A stretch of 64,000 nt of DNA. Origin: Euonymus europaeus (Eukaryota > Streptophyta > Magnoliopsida > Celastrales > Celastraceae). The DNA lies in assembly GCA_963580455.1 (NCBI GenBank), contig OY756969.1:11051501-11115500 (forward strand). The letters run 5' to 3'. A program made the position numbers and the translations under genes. How positions within the stretch are numbered: the stretch's first letter is position 1; every line of letters begins with the position of its first letter. Positions 22,393 to 33,858 of this stretch are shown one piece after another. The notes under the pieces are model-generated. The model saw only the letters and a program-made list of their open reading frames with translations. It was not told the DNA's origin and ran no database searches.

Positions 22393-23419
22393 AATAAAAT
22401 TTCGTTCCGAAATTTACAGCACACGTACCTGAATCTCTGAACAATTCCGGGTACTTCTCCTTCATTCTGGATTCCAACTCCCAAGTTGCTTCTTCAACCC
22501 CGTGGTACATCCACATCACCTTTACCAATGGAATCACACTCGACCTGTTCACTTTGTTTTGTCGATCCAAAATCTTCACTGGTTGAAGAGTGTAGCTGCC
22601 GTCTTCCTCAACTTCCAACGTAGTCCAATCTATCACATGCGACGGATCCGGCTCATATTTCCGAAGCATTGATACATAGAATACATCGTGAATCTTCTCA
22701 AGCTTCGGTGGAAGTGCCAAACGGTACGCCACCGGTCCAACTGTCTCGAAAATCTCAAATGGCCCCACAAATCTCGGTGCTAACTTCCCGTGCTTGCTAT
22801 ATCTCTGAATTGCCCGTCTTGGACTAACCTTCAAGAAAACCTTATCGCCTACGGCGAACTCCAAAGGTCTCCTCCGGTCAGCATAAGACTTTTGTCGACT
22901 CTGAGCGGTGATCAACCGCTTCCGAATCTCATCAACTCTCTCTCGAGCTTCTTTGACCATCTCCGGTCCTGAAACAACCTTCTCACCAACCTCTGCCCAA
23001 CACAAAGGTGACCTACAAGGCCTCCCGTAGAGCGCCTCGTAAGGTGCCATCCCGATACTACTTTGGAAAGAGTTGTTATACACAAACTCTGCCAAATGTA
23101 AGTACCGATCCCAACTTCCTCCAAAATCAACTACACATGCCCGTAGCATATCCTCCAAAACCTGTATGGTTCTCTCACTCTGTCCATCACTCTGAGGATG
23201 ATAAGCTGTAGAGAAATCCAACTTTGTTCTCAATGCCTCCTGTAAACTACTCCAGAATCTACCTGTGAATCGCGGGTCCCGGTCCGACATAATAGATAAT
23301 GGAATTCCGTGAAGTCCCACAATCTCCTTGACATACTTAGTACTCAAGGTCTCCAACGAATCCGTTTGTTCATGAGTAAAAAGTGTGCAGACTTGGTCAA
23401 TCTGTCCACTATCACCCAA
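22391..23419 (-). pseudogene. Tekay integrase C-terminal half and chromodomain
   Basis: Continues integrase after a frame shift at about 23364-23366, where one base is missing from a short A run (- strand). It keeps the second catalytic Asp (MSDRDPRF), the Glu helix (YHPQSDGQSERT) and the GPFEIFETVGPVAYRLALP C-terminal module. A chromodomain-like tail follows (VEEATWELESRMKEKYPELF), as in Tekay/Del. All key residues are present, so the single-base loss is the main defect. Stop at 22391-22393, just before the purine tract. Confidence 0.92.
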
Positions 23420-26325
23420 ACCGTGTCATGTCTCCTCTGAGTCATTGGCAACGCCGTCACAAAGTCCATAGTGATCTTCTCCCACTTCCATTCCGCTACT
23501 GGTAATGGTTGCAACAATCCAGCTGGTCGCTGATGCTCTGCCTTCACTTGTTGACAAGTAAGACACTTCATCAAAAATCTAGCAACATCGGCCTTCATAC
23601 CCTTCCACCAAAAACTCTGTCTCAAGTCTCTGTACATCTTCGTACCCCCTAGATGCATAGCAAACCAAGAATGATGTGCCTCCTTCAGAATCTCTTGTCT
23701 CAACTCATCATCATCGGGAACCACTAACCTTCCCGCATATCGTACTCCACCATCATTTCCTCGAACCCATCCAAGACTCTCATCAATCATATCAAATGTA
23801 TGATCTCCATTCTGTGCATCTATAACCTTCTGAAACATCATAGGTCTCGAAGTCATAGAACACAAATGTACCTTTTCCTCTTGCTCTCGCAACTCTAATC
23901 CGAACTGGTTGATTGTCTCCACAATCTCCCACTCATGCATGAATAAGCTAGCAACCCTCTGCTTCCTACTCAATGCGTTCGCAACTACATTCGCTTTACC
24001 AGGATGGTATTGCAAATTAAAATCAAAATCCTCCAAGTACTCCATCCACCGCCTTTGCCGTAAGTTCAACTCTTTTTGGGTGAACAAGTACTTGAGGCTT
24101 TTGTGATCCGAAAACACCTCAAACGTCTCTCCGTATAGATAATACCTCCATTGCTTAAGTGCAAATACTACTGCCGCCAACTCCAAATCATGCACCGGAT
24201 AATTCCTCTCATGTGCCTTCAACAACTTCGAGCCATACTCTATCACTCGGCCTTGCTGCATCAACACACAACCCAACCCAACTCCAGATGCATCGCAATA
24301 CACAAGGTAGCCAACATTCCTCTCCGGAACAACTAACACAGGAGGTGTTGTCAACCTCTTCTTCAATTCTTCAAATGCGGCCTCACACTCGTCTGTCCAT
24401 ACAAACGGTGTGCCATTCTTTGTGAGCTGCGTCATCGGCAAAGCAACTCTCGAAAAATCCCCAATGAATCTTCGGTAGTATCCTGCCAATCCTAGGAAAC
24501 TCCGGATCTCAGTCACATTCTTCGGTCTCTCCCAATTCAAAACCGACTCAACCTTGGAGTAGTCAACCGCTATGCCTTCTTGAGTGATCACATGGCCTAG
24601 GAACTTCACTTCCGTGGCCCAAAATTCACACTTACTCAATTTGGCATACAGTTGATTTTCCCTCAACGTCTGTAACACTACCCTCGAGTGTTCCTCATGT
24701 TCTTCCTCCGTAGGAGAATAAATCAATATATCATCAATAAACACAACTACAAACTTGTCCAAAAACGGTCGAAGAACCCTTTGCATTAGGTCCATGAATA
24801 CCGCCGGGGCATTGGTCAACCCAAACGGCATCACAAGGAACTCATAATGCCCATAACGAGTTCTAAACGCTGTTTTCTGCATATCCTCATCCTTAATCCT
24901 CAACTGATGATAACCCGACCTCAAGTCAATTTTAGAGAAATGCCTAGCACCTCTCAATTGGTCAAACAAATCATTGATCCTAGGCAACGGATACTTATTC
25001 CTCACTGTAACCTTATTCAACTGCCTATAATCAATACACATCCTCAAACTTCCGTCTTTCTTCTTGACGAACAACACCGGTGCTCCCCACGGGGACACAC
25101 TCGGTCTAATGAACCCCAAATCTAGCAACTCCTCTAATTGAGAACTCAACTCCTTCAACTCTGCTGGAGCCATCCGATACGGCGGAATCAAAATTGGCTT
25201 GACATTCGGATGCATCTCAATAGCAAAGTCAATTTCTCTCTTCGGAGGTAATCCCGGAAACTCCTCCGGAAATACATCCATAAATTCTTCCACTACCCTA
25301 ATCATGGTAGCTACATCTCCCTTAGGAGCCGAAGTCACCAAACATGTGACTCTACAATCTTGGTACGAAGGATTTTCCAGGAAATGTGGGCATGGAATCC
25401 CCTTCGATCCCCTCAACCGAATCACTCCTCCCTCGGGTACTCTAAGAGTAATCTTCCTCTCCCAGAAATCAAGCAACCCTTGGTGCTTCGTCAACCAATC
25501 AACTCCAAGATTCACATCAAAATCCTGGAAATCTAATACATACAAGTCGGCTTTCAGAGATATTTCTCCAAACCGACACTCACAACCAAACACCACTCCT
25601 TCCAACGTGGTGAAGTATCCGAATGGTGAGGATACCGTGAACATTCGTCTTATTGGCAAAATCTCCACCTCTAGTGCGTGTGCTAACGAACTAGTAATGA
25701 AAGATGAGGTAGCCCCAGAATCAAACAAGACTCTTGCCCAACAATTAGAAATCAAGAAGGTACCTCCAATGAAATTTGGATGCTCCTGCGCCTCCTGATG
25801 ACCCAATGCAAAGACACGTCCCTCCATCAGTGCATTCAGCTGCTGCCGTGGTTGACGAGTCTCACCCCGCCCTCTTCCTCTCGTTGGAACATTGGAAGGA
25901 AGAGCCGGAGGCGGTACTCCCGGTATGCTCTGCTGCTGGGCTCTCTGGTTGCCCTCCGGACACTCACTCTTTCTGTGACCCAACTTGCCACACCCAAAGC
26001 ACATAAACCCCTGAAGCTTGCACTCACTTGCCTTGTGCCCCTCTTTTCCACACTTGAAGCATGTCATCTTACTCCATGGTAGTCTTGGGCCCTTGCCTCG
26101 GTCCACTCTCTGTTGACAAAAATCCATTCTCGGTTTCTTGTGGCTACTACCACCACCACTACTACCCTCACTCACTGGACGCTTCCTCTGAGCTTCACTT
26201 TTCTCACTCAACTCAAAATCAAGAGCCATCTCCACTGTGTCCTGATATGACACCACCCTAGTGGCCATCACCATTCTACCAAGACTCGGAAGCAATCCAT
26301 CTCGGTACCTCACTGCCTTTTTCAC
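23344..26325 (-). pseudogene. Tekay gag C-terminus, protease, RT, RNase H, integrase N-terminus
   Basis: A 993-residue open frame with domains in order. Two CCHC knuckles ([14 protein letters not shown] about 89-102; [14 protein letters not shown] about 108-121). Protease [10 protein letters not shown] about 199-208. RT with [12 protein letters not shown] about 462-473 and the catalytic FIDD at 528-531. RNase H with [11 protein letters not shown]. The integrase zinc domain ([19 protein letters not shown]) and first catalytic Asp ([10 protein letters not shown]). The frame leaves integrase by the one-base loss near 23365 and reads a short wrong tail to 23344. The listed start at 26325 is a GTG read within gag, not a true initiation site; the frame is entered after the gag lesion near 26371. 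Confidence 0.95.
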
Positions 26326-27146
26326 ATCCGTTGGAGTAAACTCCTTCCCATACCGGTATAACTCCTCAAACTCTTGGTGTACTGAGACACCGTCATCTCT
26401 GATGTCTGCAATAAATCCAAGAACTGTTTGGCCTTCTCCGTTTGCAGAGGCCTTGGCACAAACTTCTGCATATACAACTGCTCAAAAGAGGTCCAAGTCA
26501 GCTCATTCCGTCTCTGACCCATGGACATCTACCATTCATAGGCCGCACCACTCAAGTAGTAGAACACAAACTTCACCCGTCTCTCATCGGGTATCTTAAG
26601 AGTGTCCATCCTCATACTCAGCTGGTTGAACCACTCCTCCGCTCCCACACCCGTTCCATCTCCAGAAAAGGTTGGAGGAGTAGTCCTCCTCAATTGATCC
26701 ACCTCATACATCCCTCTCCCAGCTCTAGGTACTGCTGCTACCTCAGTTGTAGCCTCTGGTACAACTCCCTCAGTACGACCGCCAGTTGCACCCATCACCT
26801 GAGCCACTGGCTGAGCTACGGTCTGCGCCTGTGTCTGCACCATACTCACCATGAAACTAGTAAGACTCTCCATCGTCACGGGTTGCCCCCCTGTAGTAAT
26901 AGGAGCAACCTGCACCACAGGTGGTACCTGCTGTGCTATATCCTCAGTCTGTAGTCCCTCCTGAACTATCTCCTCATCTCTCACATCAGAGTCTACTCTC
27001 GGAACTGAACCCTCAGTACTCGGTGTGCGTCTAGCCTCTCGCCTCGCACTTCTACCACGGCCTCTACCTATCCCTCGTTGGCCTCCGCCACGAGGTACCT
27101 CAGCTGTACTATCAGATCGCACAGTACTACGAGTATTCATCTGCAT
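26326..27146 (-). pseudogene. Tekay gag N-terminal part
   Basis: Begins at the Met at 27146, about 170 bp from the 5' LTR. It encodes an Arg-rich start (RGRGRSARREARR) and the retrotransposon gag domain (PPTFSGDG, AEEWFNQL, VKFVFYYLSGAAYEW). A TAG at 26529-26531 falls in the pair of Trp codons that normally follows AAYE. The frame then continues ([24 protein letters not shown]) until a one-base loss near 26371, where it passes to the pol frame. Gag and pol would be one continuous frame in an intact element. Confidence 0.92.
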
Positions 27147-27300
27147 GGCAACAAATAATACTATTTAATACACTACTCAAACGAGGATTTAAGGGAAAAG
27201 GAAAACATACCGGATCAGTAGCAGTCATGACATGGCCTGGATATACTACTCTACAACTAGGACCCAACACCCCAGATCCTATAAAGAGCCGTAAACCTCC

Positions 27301-27311
27301 CTCCGATACCA
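27301..27311 (-). other. Tekay primer-binding site, initiator Met tRNA type
   Basis: On the - strand, TGGTATCGGAG lies 4 nt inside the 5' LTR end. It differs at one base from the usual TGGTATCAGAG complementary to initiator tRNA-Met. Confidence 0.85.
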
Positions 27312-27315
27312 AAAA

Positions 27316-27850
27316 TGTCACGCCTCGTTTCCGGAGACGCGACTGGGTGCTCTCTCCGCACCCTTCCTAGGTTGCTAGTGTGAACATCCGGGATCAACCG
27401 GAAATCCGACGGCACCTCCCCGTATATCGGAGAGTGCCCACCTGCATCAGAAACGCAGCAACAACAACATCACACTAGCAAACCTAGGCCTCGGGTCTCA
27501 ACTGCATGCAATCCTGACCCTAGGCCTCAGGCCATCCACTACCAGCATGCACAAACTGATGGCATCACATATAAATCAACACACAGATTTATGAAACATC
27601 AAATATAACCATAAATCAACATCTATATCCACATATAAACACCACCGTGCCAAATGGTTATATTCTCTCAACATAGATATACTACGTACTCCCACATGCA
27701 TAGAGTATATCTCTAGAGTTCACGTGACCCGGTGGCAACTCACTTCACCTTTCATCCCTCCATGAGGCTTTCAAGGAACCTAAGAGTCCCTGAGTCCATA
27801 CTCGAGTCCCCCATGCATCTCTAATGCAATTATGCAATGTCATGCCGAAT

Positions 27851-27885
<35 letters not shown>

Positions 27886-29113
27886 CATCCTACATATATA
27901 CATATATAACTACGGTGATGCATGAACGGAATTCAACTCGTGCCCGTATGAGACGGAACACACAAATTGGGTCATGCATACAATCCACAATCAACAATTA
28001 ACCACACATTGGCTCGTTTCCCCTTAGAAGCAATTAAGGTGGAAACACAACAAAAGGACCAATGAAGAATCGAAACGCTATTTAGAAAGGAGAACGGACG
28101 ATAGAAAAGAATCGGTTAGGAATCCCTACCTCAATCGAGCACAATCACCTCAAATACCAAATTAGGGTTTCGAACCCTCGTTTCTCCCGAACTTATCGAT
28201 TCACATAATCGAACTCACAATATTAACCAAAACATACCACATTATCCCTACTAATAACAATCAATCAACAAAAATCGAAATACTTACATTCTCTCTCTAG
28301 AATTCTCTTTCAAAAGCTTGTTCCAAAGCCCAATCCAAATCTTACTCCAAACTCCCAACTAAACGTACACATAGGTCCACAAACAAGTCTATATCAACAT
28401 ATCTAAACCCTAGATATCAACTCCAACCAATACTAACAAGATCTACTCGAACCCTAGAAATGGAAAAACGAAGAAACTTACCTCCAAGGCTTGAATCTTC
28501 CTTGAAATCTCTCTAAATCTCCAAAACCAGGATTCAAACATAAAGAATCACCTCAATATACTCTTCTCTCTCTAGAATCGTCGCTCTCTCTCTCTCTAGA
28601 ACTGAAACATACCAGAAATGGGTCTAAAATTCGTCGCTGGAGGTATTTGAAAAACGCGGGTCGCGCCTAGGCGCTACCCCGGGCGCCTAGGCGCGCTAGC
28701 CTTAACAAAAATTTCTTCAGGCGCTGCACTGGGCGGAATCCTGAGCGTGCAGGATTTTCCACCCAGGCGGGCGCCTAGGCGCCCCTGCGCCTACTCCGGT
28801 TCGCTCACTTGCTGGACTGGGCGCTGCGCCTAGGCGCCCTGAGCTGCGCCCAGTCCAGTGCCTCTTCTTTTTGGACTCTGCTCTCCCTGCTGGATTAGGC
28901 GCCCTTGGGCGTACCATTGCACATGCCTAGGCGCACACCGCCTAGGCGTGCTGCTCTGGCGCCTAGGCGCGCCAGCTTCTCTTGTTTTCTTCATTTCCAG
29001 CCCCCTCACTGGACTAGGCGCAGCGCCTAGGCGCCCCCTGGTGCGCCTAGTCCAGTTTGTTCCCCTATGTGCAAAACTCAAAAATTCCAAAAAATTTGGG
29101 TCGGGGTTTCACA
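27316..29113 (-). repeat. Tekay 5' LTR (right copy), 1798 bp
   Basis: It pairs with 20158-22380 along its full length. It lacks the 413 bp present at 20567-20979 of the other copy, with the junction at 27716/27717 inside a shared TAG. It also has an (AT)n tract at 27853-27882 and the CCTAGGCG palindrome cluster at 28660-29045. Confidence 0.95.
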
Positions 29114-29460
29114 CAGTGGCTTATTACGTTGTACCTTTTATCAAGTACATTGTCCTTCTATTTTGTAACTATGTTGCAGCACAAAAATACATACATATAC
29201 GTATTTCTTAATTGCAGTGTCGATTGTGAAATTATATGTATGTACATCATGGACAGTCTCTTCAACCATAAAAAATACCAAACAAACTCCTCCTAGATGA
29301 GTTATTCAAGTTTCACGCATGTTTAATCCATGATTTCTTCAACGATCCTAAACATGGTTGGCACATAAGGAAATGAAATGACTCCAGCTTGCTATATTTT
29401 GTAGTCTATTAACATCATGTATGATGGTATTTTGATATGGACATCTATGGTAGTATTTAT
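29114..29460 (+). pseudogene. Continuation of the Tekay-interrupted mobile-element gene (probable)
   Basis: It starts with the right copy of the CAGTG duplication and, with the element removed, is contiguous with 20157. Short segments such as CMYIMDSLFNHKK near 29245 loosely recall the region around the catalytic part of plant Ulp1-like proteases, but this is weak. No clear His/Asp/Cys set was found. Confidence 0.35.
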
Positions 29461-30040
29461 TATGTGTAGAACATATGAATGACATTTCGTATAAATATTT
29501 GCTCTGTACAAATATGGTATTAATCACAATAGTTTTAGTTACCTATAATACTATTTTACTTTTTTCATACTAAAAAATTGGTGTAAATCACTTGATAAGC
29601 ATGCCCCCATTAACACGCTAAAATAAATTAACAAGGTAACAAGTACAACTGGAAAATGTAATTTGTAAAAATCTCATTATTATTAAGACACCAACATCTG
29701 TAATTATCGTTAATGGAGAATGTATTTGCATTATTGAATAATGTAATTGATATAGAAGATAATGTAATTATGAACTTAACAATGTAATAATAACCTTAAC
29801 AGAAACAACATGTATTACCATAACAATCACAATGCCATTTAACCTAGTCCACAATCAACATTAAAATTAGTCCATAAACAAGAACATAAAGGAAAAAAAG
29901 TTTGACAACAACAACATCCCGCCTCATAGAATACATTAAGGATAAACAACATCCAATCAAAACACCCAAATTAATGAATTTCCACATCCTTGTTTGATTG
30001 AGAGGTTACACCTGCGATGCTACAACTTCCCTAGTGACGT
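29461..30040. other. AT-rich interval, no gene
   Basis: It separates two converging genes. AATGTAAT-type motifs recur (29657, 29738, 29763, 29788). No open frame with recognisable content. Confidence 0.4.
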
Positions 30041-30048
30041 TTTCTTCC

Positions 30049-32650
30049 CTAAATCTTCTTCTTCATGACACTTCGCTGACTTCCTTTACTTCTCTTAGCT
30101 ACTGGATCATTTGAATTCGACGTCCCTTGGAACGAAGGTGTACGTGTGACCAATGTCAAACTATTCGAAGACTCATCAATCCATTTCAAGACATTGGTGT
30201 AACAAGCCTCGTTTTCAGCGGCCAAGTCAGCAAAACCATGAAAGGATTTGCACATAACATTAGGGTTTTGTGCAAATAGGTCACTAAAAGATGGCCCAAA
30301 TTGCAATTAGGTCACTCACCGAAATTTGGTATTGGAGATGATGTATTAATATATTTTGTGAAATACTTGAAGTTGGATTGTCTATATAAGTGACCAAATT
30401 GTTTACTAAGACAACATTGAGTGACCTATTTGTGAATAAACATCAACTTTAATGTCCACGTCAAAATTTCAGCCCTAATGCTCAAATGCCACTTCAATCA
30501 AAATGACACGTGAGAATGTCCATATCATCAACATCGTTGCACGCCAGCTCTGGTAATCAAAAAATTGGACCGAAGTGACCCAATTGCATAGAATTGGAAC
30601 ATTTAGTGATGAAAATTGAAGTACTTTCCGGTGAGTGACCTAATTGCAATTTGGGCTATCTTCAGTGACCTATTTGCACAATACCCCATAACATTATAAT
30701 GTTGCTACTCAATAGTTTAGGTCCATCCAACATAGCCGACCTTCACCCATGAGTGACATCTCCTCACATCCTTCCTCCCTTCATCGCCTAGAAACATACA
30801 TCAAAGGCAACAAGTACTCACAATACCTTTGAACTAAAATTTAAACAGCTACAACTCATTTGAAGACCATCATACAAAACCTGGACTATTACCTTCTTCT
30901 TGCCACCTTTCCCATATACCACATCTTCATTAACATAATACCGCTCATGATATGGAAGCTTATTTTTGGATCTAATATTACAGTACATCATTGCAATCAA
31001 CTTTTTCTAAATTTCAATGAACTTTCATGTTGTATATAGATTTTGAATTTGCTTCTTCATATCATAAATTGAAGAACAAGAAATCTACTTATTTAATGAC
31101 TCAAAATTGGCAAGCTTCTTCTCGATCTTCTTACATAATGCACTATCATACTGCTCCACGAATTGTTTAAAAGTTTTCTTTGAGTTCATTTAACCATTGA
31201 ATAATGCATTCATACTCTCACTCCAATCAGTTGTCGACATTCTAGCCAAAAAATGTCTCTTAATAAATATTGGAACCCACAATTCCTTCTTAGAATACAA
31301 TTGAGACAGCCATTCATTTCCCTCCAAACATATATGCACATCAACATCCTCCGCGTCACTGATGAACAATAAGAATACAAAAAATTAGAACATAATTTCA
31401 AGATAATGTAGCTTTATTACTTTGGTTAACTTATAACTACAATGTTCATTTCCAAGTGCAATTATGTAAATAACAATTTAATTAAAAAATTGCCAAAAAT
31501 AAAAACCAATTATCATTACCTTCAAAATCATCAAAACTTTGTGAATCATAGACAACAGCGCCTAACAAGCGAGTGATGCCTTCATATTGATTATGAGAAC
31601 CCAATTTCTCAAACACCTTTTTTATTATATGCCACAAACAACATCTGTGTCTTGAGTTAGGGAAAAAAATGTCAATCCCATTCTTCACTGCCCTATCTTG
31701 ATCAGGATAATGCCCTATGGAGGAACACCAGCCATGCAAGCCAACCAGGTACTGAATAGCTAAATAAATGTGTTTGTGTCTTCACTTGATATGAGTCCAC
31801 AACCAAGTAATATGGAATGACCATGGTGATTAACATCGACAAAGGGGCAAATGGCATATCATACTTGCTTGTGAGATACGTGGCATCAAATGTAATAACA
31901 TCACAAATTTTTTGATATGCAGCCCTGCTATGAGGATCTGCCCAAAATACATTCCGCAATCTACCATCATCATCCCAGTCAATAAGAGAAAAGAAATCAT
32001 CATTATTAGACTGCATTCTTAGAACCGAGTTGAATTTCTCTTGCTCTAGCAAAGACGTTCCGACTATCGGTATCCCTCTCTAAGAAAGGCAATACCTCAT
32101 GCCCATCAGCGCCAATAACAAATGAATTATGGCTCTTATTTAGTCTAATACCAGAGATCTCATTAATCTCCAACTACCTCTTTATGTGTAGGTTTATCTC
32201 TCTATTACATTTGAAGAATCTTTATTGACTCATACTCCATACGTGGTTATGATCATCATCAAACATAGTAATCTCAAATTTTCTATTAGCAGCCAATCGA
32301 GCAATCAATCTGGTCTTACACTCACTCACTCTTATAATGAGCATGATGATTAATCAATATCTTAGAATACGACTAAAATATTTATCCAACCGCCCGCATG
32401 TAAATGTCAAATACCTATGAATTTCGTTAACATCCTTGTAAATATACCTTTTCTTTATCAAAAACCCATTTGCAACTCCATAGTCATGATAAAACTTGAA
32501 CATGTCATCAATGGAGTCAAACAACATCTCTGGCATCGGTACATTAGCTCTCACAGGCTCGACAAACTCATATACACTCTCAACTGGCTCTATCATATTA
32601 AGAATCATACCATTGCATATATAACAAAAATGAATCATCAACATGTGTTA
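30049..32650 (-). pseudogene. FAR1-related MULE transposase
   Basis: Reads from about 32644 down to 30049. The N-terminal FAR1 DNA-binding domain (PF03101) shows EMLFDSIDDMFKFYHDYG, then CKTRLIARLA and FDDDHNH near 32250-32310. The MULE transposase domain (PF10551) follows: GRLRNVFWADPHSRAAYQ, DVITFDATYLTSKYDMPFA (31830-31980), then DQDRAVKNGI and RHRCCLWHIIKKVFEKL near 31620-31700. The SWIM region (MSCSCLNF) is near 30850. The C-terminus (FADLAAENEACYTNVLKWID, PVAKRSKG) ends at 30049. Multiple stops and frame changes, plus a MITE at 30263-30686, make it non-functional. The first transposase Asp (FDATYL) and the CLWH motif survive. Confidence 0.85.
30263..30686. mobile_element. Mutator-like MITE, 424 bp, 10-bp TSD CATAACATTA
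   Basis: The ends form terminal inverted repeats of about 50 bp: GGGTTTTGTGCAAATAGGTC on the left and its inverse on the right, continuing through CCAAATTGCAATTAGGTCAC. CATAACATTA flanks both sides (30253-30262 and 30687-30696). Long inverted repeats with a 9-10 bp duplication indicate a non-autonomous Mutator element. It sits inside the FAR1 pseudogene's C-terminal coding region and contains no gene. Confidence 0.88.
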
Positions 32651-32689
32651 TTGATTACATCATCGCCACAGGAAAAACAACAAAAAATG

Positions 32690-33020
32690 TTATTATTAAT
32701 TAATTATATCATTTCCACACATGCCATGTGTTTATAACATTACAACTTATAATGCATTTAAGGGAAACAAAACATAGAGCCTAAAAACCATAAGCAAAGA
32801 CATTATTACAATGTCGACACTATTTATTACCACATTTCCACACATGCCAATTGTCTATTACATTGTCGGCAACCCACTAAATGAAACTAAGACACAAAAC
32901 CTAAGAACCATGACCAATGGCATTATTACAGTGTTGACACCATTTATTACAACATTTTAACTCACACATATCTATAATACATTGTCATTTTGTAAGGCAG
33001 CAACCTATATAATGAAGCTC
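32690..33020. repeat. About 120-bp tandem repeat
   Basis: CATTATTACA.TGT.GACAC begins at 32801 and again at 32921, each followed by TATTTATTAC-like and TACATTGTC segments. A partial earlier unit starts near 32710. It lies upstream of the FAR1 gene. Confidence 0.7.
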
Positions 33021-33639
33021 AAACCTCCCGCTATAGTGGTCCGTACCAAACATACCAGCAGTACACACAATTTCTTCACTTTCTCCAGAAAATGAAATTG
33101 AAACAAATAAAAGATCTATATACTGTCATAACCTCTCTATCTTGAATTCATACGAAACCCAGATCCACATTATTAACAACATATGGAAATAACAAAAACC
33201 GAAATGATTAAGAAAATAAAAAGATCTAAATGTTTACATCGCCACTGGAAGCTTGAAACATATGAAAAACACACCATGGAAACCCAAAAAAAATCTTTGT
33301 CTTTGTATTACCTTAATGATTGCGATGGCAATGACACTTCCTTCACTTCGGATTCTTTTATTTCTCATAAAAAAAAACTTTAGATCGAACTAGGTGAGAG
33401 CTAGACTAAAGCATGTCATGTCCAACCATGGTAAAAAGCTTTAGTTAACATAAAAAGAGCGAGAAGTGGGAATTGCAGAACCCGAGGCTAGAATTAGGTT
33501 TTTCTTACAAAACAATTACTTTGACTTTTTTTTTACAAATTTATGTGGCATGATGACTTGTCATGCCAGATGAATTATATACACTTATGGAAGCTTAGTT
33601 TAGGGATGAATATCATTTTCCTTTTTATTTGTTTCTTAT
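33021..33639. other. No gene recognised; possible 5' flank of the FAR1 gene
   Basis: The short + frame at 33183-33383 is Lys-rich and unrecognised. No terminal inverted repeat for the Mutator element could be placed here by eye. Confidence 0.3.
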
Positions 33640-33858
33640 TTTTCAATGAGTTGGCTCAATTCATGAATTTTTTGTAATTATTGTAATTTTTCCATTTGTG
33701 AAAATAATGATATTGGATTCTTTTTTTTTATGGAGATCTTCTTTGATATCATGGGAGCGGGTGCAAGTAGCAATGACCTCATACACTTGCTCCTTAAAAA
33801 AAAATTGTCAATTGTCAATAGATAGCCTTAAATCGTGAATTTATTGTAATTATAAGTA

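Larger units (their letters stand above)
20158..29113 (-). mobile_element. Tekay/Del-lineage Ty3/gypsy chromovirus, 8956 bp
   Basis: A complete LTR retrotransposon in reverse orientation. The LTRs are 20158-22380 and 27316-29113; both start TGTCACGCC and end GGTTTCACA on the + strand. There is a 5-bp CAGTG target duplication, a primer site (27301-27311) and a purine tract (22381-22392). The internal region encodes Gag (two CCHC knuckles), protease, reverse transcriptase, RNase H, integrase and a C-terminal chromodomain-like segment, the order and motifs of Tekay/Del elements. Three coding lesions are visible: a TAG in gag and one-base losses in gag and in integrase. It interrupts the plant mobile-element gene that starts at 18330. 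Confidence 0.95.

Noticed and set aside
22057..22432. GC-rich open frames (Arg/Pro/Gly-rich) in the Tekay LTRs, also at 28717-29211
   Set aside because: They are produced by the CCTAGGCG palindrome cluster, occur on both strands, and are repeated in both LTRs; not genes.
23909..26954. Several + strand frames of 60-200 codons
   Set aside because: They are antisense shadows of the Tekay gag-pol frame on the - strand and carry no independent motifs.
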